From: Marichromatium purpuratum 984
GTDB lineage: Bacteria; Pseudomonadota; Gammaproteobacteria; Chromatiales; Chromatiaceae
DNA: 64,000 nucleotides
NCBI RefSeq assembly: GCF_000224005.2
Contig: NZ_CP007031.1
Span: 731,501-795,500 of the forward strand
Direction: 5' to 3'
Part shown: one piece after another, positions 22,307-30,872 of the stretch
How positions within the stretch are numbered: the first letter of the stretch is position 1
Layout of the letters: every line of letters begins with the position of its first letter
Translations under genes and position numbers: made by a program
Notes under the pieces: model-generated
The model's input: the letters and a program-made list of their open reading frames with translations, nothing else
What the model was told of the DNA's origin: nothing
Database searches by the model: none

Positions 22307-23280
22307 GTGCCTATATCCTGCGTCGGCTGCTCTATGCCATCCCCATCCTGATCGGGGTCAACCTGCTGACCTTCGTGCTCTTCTTCGTGGTCAATTCGCC
22401 CGACGACATGGCGCGCATGCATCTCGGCGAGAAGCGGGTGACCGCCGAGGCGGTCGCGGCCTGGAAGGCCGATCACGGCTACGACAGGCCGATGCTCTAC
22501 AACGCCGAGGCCGAGGGGCTGGGGCGGTTGACCGAGACCATCTTCTTCGACAAATCGGTGCGGCTGTTCGTGTTCGATTTCGGCAGCTCCGACGATGGGC
22601 GCGACATCGGTCGCGACATCGCCCAGCGGATGTGGCCGAGCCTGGCGATCGCGCTGCCGGTGCTGCTGGTGGGGCTGGCCTTCAACATCAGCTATGCGCT
22701 GTTCATCGTCTTCTTCCGCGCCACCTATGTCGATCTGGCCAGCGTGGTGCTGCTGGTGACGATGATGTCGATCTCGGGGCTGTTCTACATCATCGGCGGC
22801 CAGTTCCTGCTCGGTAAGCTGTTCCAGCTGGTGCCGATCTCGGGCTACGACAGCGGGCTGGCCGGGTTGAAGTTCCTGGTGCTGCCGGTGATCGTCGGGG
22901 TGATCGGCGGTATCGGCGCGGGGACACGCTGGTATCGCACCCTGTTTCTCGAGGAGATCGGTCGCGATTATGTCCGCACCGCGCGCGCCAAGGGGCTGGG
23001 TGAGCGTCTGGTGCTGTTCCGTCACGTGTTGCGCAACGCCCTGATCCCGATCCTCACCGGGGTGGTGGTGGTGCTGCCGCTGTTGTTCATGGGTAGCCTG
23101 ATCACCGAGTCCTTCTTCGCCATCCCGGGGCTGGGCAGCTACACCATCGATGCGATCAGCAACCAGGACTTCGCCATCGTCCGCTCGATGGTGTTCCTCG
23201 GCGCCGTGCTCTATATCCTCGGGCTGATCCTCACCGACATCTCCTACACCCTCGCCGACCCACGGGTGCGGTTGCAATGA
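22303..23280 (+). CDS. Peptide-type ABC transporter permease (DppB/YejB class)
   Basis: A 325-residue inner-membrane permease with about six helices. The N-terminal MSAYILRRLLYAIPILIGVN is the classic OppB/DppB start, and an extra periplasmic region (about 40-95) follows. The EAA loop is in DYVRTARAKGLGERLVLFRH, which docks on the ATPase. ATG 22303 overlaps the stop of the binding protein by 4 nt, indicating translational coupling. The longer open frame starting upstream reads through the previous gene. The YejB-like insertion and family make oligopeptides or microcin-like peptides plausible cargo. Confidence 0.9.
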   Translation: MSAYILRRLLYAIPILIGVNLLTFVLFFVVNSPDDMARMHLGEKRVTAEAVAAWKADHGYDRPMLYNAEAEGLGRLTETIFFDKSVRLFVFDFGSSDDGRDIGRDIAQRMWPSLAIALPVLLVGLAFNISYALFIVFFRATYVDLASVVLLVTMMSISGLFYIIGGQFLLGKLFQLVPISGYDSGLAGLKFLVLPVIVGVIGGIGAGTRWYRTLFLEEIGRDYVRTARAKGLGERLVLFRHVLRNALIPILTGVVVVLPLLFMGSLITESFFAIPGLGSYTIDAISNQDFAIVRSMVFLGAVLYILGLILTDISYTLADPRVRLQ

Positions 23281-23293
23281 GTGGAGCGATGCC

Positions 23294-24712
23294 ATGCCGT
23301 TGATGCCGGTAGTGCTGTGGACCGACGCGCTGCTCTATCTGTTGCTGGTGCTGCTCGGCGGGTTCGCCTGGCACGCCGCGCGCCACGAGCACCTGCGCGC
23401 GCCCTGGCGTCGGGTGGCGCGCTCGCGCATCGGGGTGGTCACCCTGGTGGTGCTCGGCTGCTATCTGCTGGTCGCGGTGCTCGACTCGGTGCATCTGCGG
23501 CTGCGCCTCGCTGACCCGCCCGGCGCGACGAGCGCCGAGACACGCTACTCGCCCGAGGTGCTGAGCCTGCTCGATCTGGCGCTCGATGGGCTGCGCAGCC
23601 AGTCGGAGAAGACCTACTCGGCGCCCTTCGCCACCCATCTCTACGTCAAGGAGGCGATCGAGCTGCCCGATGGCCGGGTGCTGCGCGACTATCCCCGCCT
23701 GGTGCACGGCGGCGCCCATCTCGACGACCCCGACGCGCGCGCCCTCGACATCCTCTGGCGCGGGCTGCTCGGCGCGCTGCTGGGGCTGGCGCTGTGGGGG
23801 GCGATCCTGTTCGCGCTGAGCGCGGCGCTGGCGCGCCGGCGCGGCATCGCCCCGGCTTTGATGCGCGCGCGCATCAAAGCCGGGCGCACCGAGGTGCCGT
23901 GGCGCGCGGCCCTGCTCACCCTCGGGCTGATCCTGGCGCTCGGCGGGGCGGTGGCGCTGCTCGCCGGTCACTATCATGTCCTCGGCACCGACAAGGTCGG
24001 CGAGGACGTGCTCTACCAGGCGCTCAAGAGCGTGCGCACCGGACTGCTGATCGGCACCCTGACCACCCTGGTGATGCTGCCCGCGGCGCTGCTGCTGGGG
24101 ATCATGGCCGGTTATTTCAGGGGCTGGGTCGATGACCTGATCCAGTATCTCTACACCACCCTCAACGCCATCCCCGGGGTGTTGCTGATCGCCGCTGCGG
24201 TGCTGATGCTGCAGGTCTACATGAGCAACCACGCCGAGGACTTCGCCAGCCTGGTCGAGCGCGCCGACCTGCGCCTGCTCTTTCTCTGTCTGATCCTCGG
24301 CGTGACCAGTTGGACCGGGCTGTGCCGGTTGCTGCGCGGCGAGACGCTCAAGCTGCGCGAGTCGGACTATGTCCAGGCCGCCAGCGCGCTCGGGGTCGGT
24401 CACTTCACCATCATCGGCCGTCACATCCTGCCCAACGTGATGCACATCGTGCTGATCACCCTGGTGCTCGACTTCAGCGGTCTGGTGCTGGCCGAGGCGG
24501 TGCTCTCCTATGTCAACATCGGGGTCGACCCGACCATGAACAGCTGGGGCAACATGATCAACGGCGCGCGGCTGGAGCTGGCGCGCGAGCCGGTGGTGTG
24601 GTGGTCGCTGAGCGCCGCCTTCGTGTTCATGTTCACCCTGGTGCTGGCCGCCAACCTGTTCGCCGACGTGGTGCGCGATGCCTTCGACCCGCGCCTGCGC
24701 GGCGCCGCCTGA
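23294..24712 (+). CDS. Peptide-type ABC transporter permease (DppC/YejE class) with long insertion
   Basis: A 472-residue permease, about 130 longer than usual YejE or OppC proteins. The N-terminal region has helices at about 8-25 and 47-65, then a soluble loop of about 90 residues (YSPEVLSLLDLALDGLRSQS to DDPDARALD), another helix near 155-175, and a basic cytoplasmic stretch. The canonical permease domain starts near 250, with DYVQAASALGVGHFTIIGRH as the EAA loop. The basic segment PALMRARIKAG is encoded by a perfect 34-bp DNA palindrome at 23851-23884. It starts 13 bp after the first permease and lies in the same operon. ATG 23303 is an alternative start. Confidence 0.85.
   Translation: MPLMPVVLWTDALLYLLLVLLGGFAWHAARHEHLRAPWRRVARSRIGVVTLVVLGCYLLVAVLDSVHLRLRLADPPGATSAETRYSPEVLSLLDLALDGLRSQSEKTYSAPFATHLYVKEAIELPDGRVLRDYPRLVHGGAHLDDPDARALDILWRGLLGALLGLALWGAILFALSAALARRRGIAPALMRARIKAGRTEVPWRAALLTLGLILALGGAVALLAGHYHVLGTDKVGEDVLYQALKSVRTGLLIGTLTTLVMLPAALLLGIMAGYFRGWVDDLIQYLYTTLNAIPGVLLIAAAVLMLQVYMSNHAEDFASLVERADLRLLFLCLILGVTSWTGLCRLLRGETLKLRESDYVQAASALGVGHFTIIGRHILPNVMHIVLITLVLDFSGLVLAEAVLSYVNIGVDPTMNSWGNMINGARLELAREPVVWWSLSAAFVFMFTLVLAANLFADVVRDAFDPRLRGAA
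23851..23884. repeat. Perfect 34-bp palindrome inside the second permease gene
   Basis: The arm CCCGGCTTTGATGCGCG (23851-23867) is followed without spacer by its exact reverse complement (23868-23884). It lies wholly within coding sequence and keeps the frame open, encoding PALMRARIKAG in a cytoplasmic loop. Such perfection over 34 bp is very unlikely by chance. Confidence 0.95.
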
Positions 24713-24804
24713 GCCGTCGTGTCCACCCAACCCCGGAGGTCCCTCGCCGTGATCCGCCATCGTCGCCACGCGTCCGTCATCCTCGTCGTCCCGGGGGCCT
24801 GGCG

Positions 24805-26820
24805 ATGAGCGCGCCGCTGCTCGAGGTCGAGGGGCTGAGCACCACCATCGGCGCGGCGCGGGTGGTCGACGGGGTACGCCTGGAGCTGGCACGCGGCGAG
24901 ACCTTCGCGCTGCTCGGCGAGTCGGGCTGCGGCAAGTCAATGACCGCGCTGTCGCTGATGCGGTTGCTGCCGCCGGCGGGGCGGATCGAGGCCGGCGCGG
25001 TGCGGCTCGACGGGGTCGACCTGCTGCGTCTCAGCGAGGCCGAGATGCGCCGGGTGCGCGGCGCGCGTCTGGCGATGATCTTTCAGGAGCCGCAGACCTC
25101 GCTCAACCCGGTGATGCGGATCGGCGCGCAGATCGCCGAAGCGGTGCGGCTGCACGCGGGCGCCGCCGCCGCGGCGGTGGATGCGCGGGTGCTGGAGCTG
25201 CTGCGCGCGGTCGGCATCCCCGACCCCGAGCGGCGCGCGCGCGAGTACCCGCACCAGCTCTCGGGCGGGATGAAGCAGCGGGTGATGATCGCCATGGCAC
25301 TCGCCGGCGACCCTGAGCTGCTGATCGCCGACGAGCCGACCACCGCGCTCGATGTCACCATTCAGGCCCAGGTGCTGGGCCTGCTCAAGACCCTGCAGCA
25401 GCGCAGCGGGTTGGCGGTGTTGCTGATCACCCACGACCTCGGGGTGGTGGCCGAGACCGCCGAGCGGCTGGCGGTGATGTATGCCGGCGAGATCGTCGAG
25501 ACGGCGACCACCGCCGCCTTCTTCGCCGCGCCCGCGCACCCCTACAGCCGTATGCTGCTCGAGAGTCTGCCGACGGCGGACAAGCGCGGCGCGCGGCTCG
25601 CGGCCATCCCCGGGCGGGTGCCGCCGCTCGATCGCGCGTTCACCGGCTGTCGTTTCGTCGAGCGCTGTCCGCGCGCGCTCGCGCGCTGCGCCGAGCAGTT
25701 GCCGCCCTGGCACGAGGCCGGGGCGGGGCACTGGGTGCGCTGCCATCTGTGGGACGCCGACCTGGTCGACACCGCCACCGTGGCTGAGCCTGCGGTGGCG
25801 GAGGATGAGCAGGTGCCCGTCGGGGAGGATGCCGCCCCGCTGCTCGAGGTGGCCGATCTCAAGGTGCACTTCCCGATCCACCGCGGGGTGCTGCGCCGGG
25901 TGGTCGGGCAGGTGCGCGCGGTCGACGGGGTCTCACTGCGGCTGCGCCCGGGGCGCACTCTGGCGCTGGTTGGCGAATCCGGCTGCGGCAAGACCACCGC
26001 CGGCAAGGCGCTGTTGCAGCTGATCGCGCCCACCGCCGGCTCGATCCGCTACCAGGGCCACGAACTCGCCGGACTCGGCCATCGCCGGATGCGCCGCTTC
26101 CGCAAGGACCTGCAGATTATCTTCCAGGACCCGCACGCCTCGATGAATCCGCGCATGCTGGTCGGCGACGTGATCGGCGAGGGGCTGCAGGCGCTGGGGT
26201 TGGCGCGCACCCGCCCGGAGCGGTTGCGCCGCGCTGCCGAGCTGCTCGAGCTGGTGGGAATGCCGGGTGCGGCCGTCGAGCGCTATCCGCACGAGTTCTC
26301 CGGCGGGCAGCGCCAGCGCATCTGTATCGCCCGCGCGCTCGCCGTCGACCCCAGGGTGATCGTCTGCGACGAGCCGACCAGTGCGCTCGACGTCTCGGTG
26401 CAGGCGCAGATCCTCAACCTGCTCAAGGATCTCCAGGCCCGTCTCGGGTTGTCCTATCTGTTCATCACCCATGATCTGTCGGTGGTCGCCTATCTCGCCC
26501 ACGAGGTCGCGGTGATGTATCTCGGTCGGGTGGTCGAGCTGGGGCGGGTCGAGGAGATCCTCGAGCGTCCGCGTCATCCCTATACCCGCGCGCTGCTCTC
26601 GGCGGTGCCGGTGGCCGATCCCCGGGCCGAGCGGCGCACCCTGCGTCTGGAGGGCGATATGCCCTCGCCGAGTGCGCCGCCGCCGGGCTGTCACTTCCAT
26701 CCGCGCTGCCCCGAGGCGCGCCCCGAGTGCGCCCTGGCCTATCCCGGTGCCCGCCAGCTCAGCCCGACGCATCGCGTCCACTGTATCCGGGCCGAGGAGG
26801 GCGACGCGCCGAGCACCTGA
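24805..26820 (+). CDS. Fused double ATPase of the peptide ABC transporter (YejF-like)
   Basis: A 671-residue protein with two complete ABC modules, the YejF/GsiA arrangement that replaces separate OppD and OppF. Module 1: Walker A GESGCGKS (38-45), signature LSGGMKQRV, Walker [14 protein letters not shown] Cys-rich oligopeptide-transporter C-domain follows ([14 protein letters not shown]). Module 2: Walker A GESGCGKT near residue 390, signature FSGGQRQRI, Walker [13 protein letters not shown], and a second C-domain ([14 protein letters not shown]). The start ATG 24805 follows a G-rich stretch; the open frame upstream overlaps the permease and is not real. The protein drives the two permeases encoded immediately upstream. 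Confidence 0.93.
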   Translation: MSAPLLEVEGLSTTIGAARVVDGVRLELARGETFALLGESGCGKSMTALSLMRLLPPAGRIEAGAVRLDGVDLLRLSEAEMRRVRGARLAMIFQEPQTSLNPVMRIGAQIAEAVRLHAGAAAAAVDARVLELLRAVGIPDPERRAREYPHQLSGGMKQRVMIAMALAGDPELLIADEPTTALDVTIQAQVLGLLKTLQQRSGLAVLLITHDLGVVAETAERLAVMYAGEIVETATTAAFFAAPAHPYSRMLLESLPTADKRGARLAAIPGRVPPLDRAFTGCRFVERCPRALARCAEQLPPWHEAGAGHWVRCHLWDADLVDTATVAEPAVAEDEQVPVGEDAAPLLEVADLKVHFPIHRGVLRRVVGQVRAVDGVSLRLRPGRTLALVGESGCGKTTAGKALLQLIAPTAGSIRYQGHELAGLGHRRMRRFRKDLQIIFQDPHASMNPRMLVGDVIGEGLQALGLARTRPERLRRAAELLELVGMPGAAVERYPHEFSGGQRQRICIARALAVDPRVIVCDEPTSALDVSVQAQILNLLKDLQARLGLSYLFITHDLSVVAYLAHEVAVMYLGRVVELGRVEEILERPRHPYTRALLSAVPVADPRAERRTLRLEGDMPSPSAPPPGCHFHPRCPEARPECALAYPGARQLSPTHRVHCIRAEEGDAPST

Positions 26821-26849
26821 GGACATCATCGTTATCCTCTATCATTTTG

Positions 26850-26872
26850 CAAATGAGAATCTATTTCATTTG
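26850..26872 (+). promoter_or_regulatory. Fur-like palindrome upstream of the DUF2061 gene
   Basis: A 23-bp AT-rich imperfect palindrome with 7-bp arms CAAATGA and TCATTTG around GAATCTATT. The TGAGAAT...TTTCA core resembles ferric-uptake-regulator boxes but deviates from the E. coli consensus at several positions. It lies 53 bp before the start codon and stands out against the GC-rich surroundings. Confidence 0.4.
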
Positions 26873-26924
26873 AAGTCTGTCTCGGTCTATCCTTGTCCTC
26901 AAGGTAATCGAGAGGGTAGCGATC

Positions 26925-27125
26925 ATGATCAAGACACTCACCTTCGGCGCGGTACACATGACGGTGGCCTTCACCGTGGCCTACTTGATGACCGGCAGCT
27001 GGGTCGTCGGCGGCGCCATCGCCTTGGTCGAGCCGATGGTCAATACCGTGGCCTATTTCTTCCATGAGTTGGTGTGGGAACGGATTCGCAAGCGACCCGC
27101 GACGATCGCGGCCGCTGAGGTCTAG
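26925..27125 (+). CDS. DUF2061 small membrane protein
   Basis: A 66-residue protein that fits DUF2061 end to end: FGAVHMTVAFTVAYLMTGS, GGAIALVEPMVNTVAYFFHE and VWERIRKR. Two membrane helices are predicted at about 6-22 and 26-47. The histidines in VHMTVAF and FFHELVW are conserved in the family, whose function is unknown. The start ATG 26925 follows AGAGGGTAG. It lies 104 bp after the transporter operon, with a Fur-like palindrome between, so separate iron-linked control is possible. Confidence 0.85.
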   Translation: MIKTLTFGAVHMTVAFTVAYLMTGSWVVGGAIALVEPMVNTVAYFFHELVWERIRKRPATIAAAEV

Positions 27126-27317
27126 ACGAGGATGCTGGGCGCTGTCGGTCGTCCGGGGCTGGTGTTGTAATCAGGTTGGAGTCTGACGCCTTCGGTTTGT
27201 CCTAGGCCGGGATGTCTTGCCGGTGCGCCTGGTCCCTGGGGTTGCGTTAGTCCCGTACGCGACTTATTTTGCGCACTGGACACGCGTTTTGGCGCAACCT
27301 GCTTCAGTGGACCTTGG

Positions 27318-28688
27318 ATGATTGAAGAAAAGCACATACTGTGTGTGGATCCTGAGCCCGTCAAGCTGCGCATCCCTGCGTTGCTCGGTCGCCGGGGGAT
27401 CGAGGTCGAGCTGAGCGCGGCCAGTGATCAGGCGTCGCTCGATCAGGCCCTGAGCGAACCGGGGCACTGGGACCTGGTGTTGTGCGAGGCTGGCTCCTTC
27501 TTCGATCTGGCCCTCGATGAGCGTCTTGATGCGATCGGTGATGTCCTCGATGCCTCGGTGGTGCTGATCAAGCCGAGGGACAGCCAACTCTCGCCGGCCG
27601 AGGGTTACCGCTGGGGCGCGGCCGATGTGGTGATGAAGGGCGATACCGATCACCTGCTGATGGTCTGTGAGCGCGAACTCGGCAATGCCGTGTTGCGCCG
27701 ACGGTTGCGCGTGCTCGAGCAGGCAGGGACTGCATCGCCGGAGTCGTCGCCGGGGCGTGCTGAGAGCCGTGAGGGGCGGCGAGAGGGGCGTGCTGTGGTG
27801 ATCCCGACCATCACTGACCTGAGCAAGGCCGCGACCCAGGAGTCCGAGCCGCAGACCGAGTTCGTTGCCGAGACCACCGTTCACGAGACCGGGTTGTCCG
27901 TCGAGCAGTTGCGGATCAAGTCGCTGATCGATGAGGGCGGTCTGACCCTCGAGTTCCAGCCGATCGTGCCGCTCGAGGCGCCCGACCGGGCGCGCAGTCA
28001 GTTCGAGGCACTGGTACGGCTCAAGGACGAGTCCGGGACGCTGATACTGCCTGGCGACTTCCTGCCGACCATTGCCGAGGCGGGCTGGATGGGCAAGATC
28101 GACCTGTGGATCTACCGGCGGGCGCTGACCATCCTCGAGGAGCTGCAAGGTGCCGGTCGCACCGATGCCATGCTGTTCGTCAACCTTGCCACCGAGACCC
28201 TGCGTTCGCGTGCCTTGATCAAGGCCATCGGCGGCTTCACCTCGGCGGCGCGGATCTCCTCGGGTTCGATCGTGGTCGAACTCCATCGCGACGCCTTCGT
28301 GCGCGAGCCCGAGGGGGTGGAGCAACTCGCCGAGCTGTTGCGCCTCAATCGTCACGGCCTCCTGCTCGAGGACCCGGGCGTCGGCGACTGCCGTTTCCTC
28401 GAGCGCCATGGTGGTCTGATGACCCACGTCAAACTCAACCGCAGGATCACTCGTGGTCTGGTCGAGGGCGAGGTCGAGCAGCGGGATCTCGATCGTCTGG
28501 TCGGCTGTGCCCATGCACGCGATATCCAGGTGGTAGCACTCGCCGTGGAGAGCGCCCGGTTGCTGCCGATGCTGTTCAGCGCTGGGGTTGATGCTATCCA
28601 GGGACACTTCGTCAGCATGCCCTATCAGGACCTGATGTACCCGGCGGTGCAACGTATCGAGTCCGAGTCGAGCTTCATCGACTCCTGA
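27318..28688 (+). CDS. Degenerate receiver-EAL protein (FimX-like c-di-GMP effector candidate)
   Basis: A 456-residue cytosolic protein. Residues 5-120 look like a CheY receiver (ILCVDPEP, VVLIKPRD), but the phospho-acceptor position reads LVLCEAGS, with no Asp. After a charged linker (about 135-195), an EAL domain spans about 200-445. EALVRL (230-235), NLATE (289-293), Lys372 and QGH (428-430) remain. The catalytic DDFGTG motif is EDPGVG (351-356), the metal-binding VKLD is VKLN and AEGVE is ALAVE. Hydrolysis of c-di-GMP is therefore unlikely, and binding or protein-protein signalling more likely, as known for FimX in type IV pilus control. No pilus genes lie nearby. The gene is monocistronic. 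Confidence 0.85.
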   Translation: MIEEKHILCVDPEPVKLRIPALLGRRGIEVELSAASDQASLDQALSEPGHWDLVLCEAGSFFDLALDERLDAIGDVLDASVVLIKPRDSQLSPAEGYRWGAADVVMKGDTDHLLMVCERELGNAVLRRRLRVLEQAGTASPESSPGRAESREGRREGRAVVIPTITDLSKAATQESEPQTEFVAETTVHETGLSVEQLRIKSLIDEGGLTLEFQPIVPLEAPDRARSQFEALVRLKDESGTLILPGDFLPTIAEAGWMGKIDLWIYRRALTILEELQGAGRTDAMLFVNLATETLRSRALIKAIGGFTSAARISSGSIVVELHRDAFVREPEGVEQLAELLRLNRHGLLLEDPGVGDCRFLERHGGLMTHVKLNRRITRGLVEGEVEQRDLDRLVGCAHARDIQVVALAVESARLLPMLFSAGVDAIQGHFVSMPYQDLMYPAVQRIESESSFIDS

Positions 28689-29029
28689 GCGGAGTGTGAC
28701 CCAGGCGCAGATTTTCGTCGCCAAGGGCGGGATTCAGGGTTACACTAGCTGCCATGAGAATTTCGATTCCGCTCTACTGAAGGTCGCTTCCGTCGCATTT
28801 CCCCCACTCGCGGTATCACCGCCGATCATCATCGCATTCCTCCAACGTTCGTTGTTCCGACCGCATGGCTGTCGTCTTGCGTGGCGTGGACGGGGTGTAT
28901 CCATCGTGTCCGTCCCGATAGCAATGACCGCCACCGGCCGTGTTGCCTGAGTGATCCTGGTCGTGTGGTGATAATGAAACGATGAAAAGGGATGATCGCG
29001 AATGCCGATGATGCGATTACGTTCTCCGG

Positions 29030-29058
29030 TTTACACTGGCAAAATAGAATCGCATAAT
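29030..29058 (+). promoter_or_regulatory. Candidate promoter in the csp upstream region
   Basis: TTTACA and CATAAT with 17-bp spacing. A transcript from here would start near 29065, either as an independent RNA or as an unusually long leader of about 640 nt for the cold-shock gene. Confidence 0.35.
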
Positions 29059-29660
29059 GACGAAGAAGCATTGGTGACGCTGGAAGCATCACCTCGAGAA
29101 CGAATACGCCGGATGCGTGTGCTTGATGGAAGGATAGTTACGCGGGACCCCATGGCGTCGGAATCCGGTGTCGGGTTGTCGGTCATCTTGGCCGCAGGCC
29201 TGATGAGCCGGCCCAGCACCGCTTTAGGTGGCCAGTGGTCGTCTCGCTCGGAACCAATACCGCCCGATCAATCGCATGGGGCCTCTGGCCTCGAGACTGC
29301 CGCGAAAACGGTCGCCGCTCTGCGTGAGCTGCACCGCAGAACGGTTGATGCTCGGCCACGACGATGCCCCTTCCCCCGGTCAGGACAGCCATGGTCATCC
29401 GTTGTGATGGCGCGTTGTCCGTGCCCGTGGAGGCGTGCCGAACGACACGTTGCCCACTACTCGGTGGTGGATAGCGTTCGGTACGCCGGCGGAAGCCTGG
29501 TCTCGTTCATCGACACGGGTCGATAACGGATATGGTGCGACACCCAGTGTCGCCACCGATTGCGGGATGCCTGCGTGGCTCCCGTTCGATTCATCATCCT
29601 GCCGTGTCAGGGTGATGAAACCGCGCTCGTATTGCGTGCGGGACGCGGATTTTTAGCAAT

Positions 29661-29681
29661 ACCGGCGAGATGAATGCCGGT
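29661..29681 (+). promoter_or_regulatory. Leader hairpin before the cold-shock gene
   Basis: ACCGGC (29661-29666) pairs with GCCGGT (29676-29681) across a 9-nt loop, ending 15 bp before the Shine-Dalgarno (GAGG, 29697-29700). It could influence cold-dependent translation, but no test is possible here. Confidence 0.3.
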
Positions 29682-29705
29682 GCTTTATATTGTGATGAGG
29701 TTGAT

Positions 29706-29918
29706 ATGCCAGGCGAAATGGTTTCCGGGACGGTTAAGTGGTTCAACGACGAGAAGGGTTACGGTTTTATTGCACGTGAGGGCGGCAAGGACGTCTTCGT
29801 GCATTACAGCGCGATCAATGGCGCTGGCCGCAAGACCCTGCTCGAGGGTCAGCAGGTGACCATGCAGGTCACCCAGGGCCCGAAAGGCCCCCAGGCCGAG
29901 AACGTCAACCCGGTCTGA
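29706..29918 (+). CDS. Cold-shock protein (CspA family)
   Basis: A 70-residue single cold-shock domain, an OB-fold RNA/ssDNA chaperone of the cytosol. The RNA-binding motifs KGYGFI (RNP1) and DVFVHY (RNP2) are intact, with TVKWFND before them. I start at ATG 29706 because GAGG (29697-29700) is well placed and the family begins there; an in-frame ATG at 29670 would add 12 residues. The paralogue (CspA, C, D or E) cannot be decided. It follows the long gene-poor stretch, in keeping with the long regulated leaders of this family. Confidence 0.93.
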   Translation: MPGEMVSGTVKWFNDEKGYGFIAREGGKDVFVHYSAINGAGRKTLLEGQQVTMQVTQGPKGPQAENVNPV

Positions 29919-30029
29919 GCCTGATTCTGGCCCGGCCCCTGGGGCCAGGGCCGATCAGGGCGCGGATCGGGTGCCTGTCACCCGGTCCGCTGTTCTCCCG
30001 ATGCCCATGTCCGTCGGGTGTGAGCGCAC

Positions 30030-30872
30030 TCAATCAGTGCGTTTGCGAAAGTGCATGATCCCCCAGCGCAGATAGCCAGCGCGTCCCGCATCGACCCAGC
30101 GCGCCAGACCCTCCTGCATGCGTGCGGCATAATTCGCCGAGATCTTCCCTGCCAGCTGTTCGCGCGACCTCTCCAGCACCTCCCCGACACGGCTATAGTG
30201 AACCGCCAGCTGTTCGGTGAGATCGATGATCTCGACCTCCTCGAGACCGTTGTCCAGGGCCGTTGTGCGATAGAATCTGAATGACCCCAGTGTGCTGAGA
30301 TGGATGCGCTCGAGTACCGGCTTCAGCACCCCTGATGGACAGTCGTCAGCCTGCATCGGGTCGGTGAAGACGAATCGCCCGCCTGGGCGTAACACCCGTG
30401 CGACTTCGGCAATCACTCGCTCGCGCTCACCGCTGTGCAGGATGGCGTCCTGCGACCAGACCAGATCGACGCTGGCGTCGGCGAGCGGGATCGACTCGAA
30501 GCTGCCGTCGCGCACATCGATGCGATCCTCCAGTCCTTGCTCGCGACGCATTGCACGGTTGCGCGCGTTCTCCTTCTCACTGAGGTTCAGGCAGGTCACC
30601 GTGCAGCCGAAGGTGGCGGCGAGATAGCGTGCCGCGCCGCCGAATCCCGAGCCGATGTCGAGCACCCGGGTCTCCGGGGTGATGGGCGCGGCGACTGCGG
30701 CCATGCGCTCGACGGTACGGCGACTGGCCGTGGCGATTGCCTCCTCGGCGTGCTGGTAGATGCCGATATGGATGTCCTCACCGCCCCAGACGTGGAAGTA
30801 GAAGTTGTCCGCATCCTCGCTGTTGTAATAGTTGCGGGCGGTCTCGACGACCTCGGAGTAGGGCGTGCTCAT
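30030..30872 (-). CDS. Sarcosine/dimethylglycine N-methyltransferase
   Basis: A 280-residue SAM-dependent methyltransferase that carries sarcosine through dimethylglycine to glycine betaine. The SAM motif VLDIGSGFGGAARYLA is at about 70-85, and acidic Asp in FVFTDPMQADDC lies near the active site. The N-terminal NYYNSEDADNFYFHVWGGEDIH is characteristic of the SDMT branch first described in halophilic phototrophs. Its ATG (30872) overlaps the stop of the glycine/sarcosine methyltransferase gene by 4 nt, so the two are co-translated. Together they supply a compatible solute by stepwise methylation of glycine without choline uptake. Confidence 0.93.
   Translation of the reverse strand: MSTPYSEVVETARNYYNSEDADNFYFHVWGGEDIHIGIYQHAEEAIATASRRTVERMAAVAAPITPETRVLDIGSGFGGAARYLAATFGCTVTCLNLSEKENARNRAMRREQGLEDRIDVRDGSFESIPLADASVDLVWSQDAILHSGERERVIAEVARVLRPGGRFVFTDPMQADDCPSGVLKPVLERIHLSTLGSFRFYRTTALDNGLEEVEIIDLTEQLAVHYSRVGEVLERSREQLAGKISANYAARMQEGLARWVDAGRAGYLRWGIMHFRKRTD

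Larger units (their letters stand above)
28689..29705. other. 1-kb region without convincing genes, upstream of the cold-shock gene
   Basis: This is the longest gap in the window and has visibly lower GC. Short open frames here (for example 29002-29526) have no recognisable family, weak start sites and arginine/serine-rich translations typical of non-coding frames. A sigma70-like pair TTTACA (29030-29035) and CATAAT (29053-29058), spacing 17, lies in the middle. A hairpin ACCGGC...GCCGGT is at 29661-29681. It could hold an sRNA, a long csp leader or the remains of a decayed gene. Confidence 0.5.

Noticed and set aside
29002-29526. 174-residue open frame in the 1-kb gap
   Set aside because: No family resemblance, no good SD, shadow-like composition, and a better promoter-like element lies inside it.
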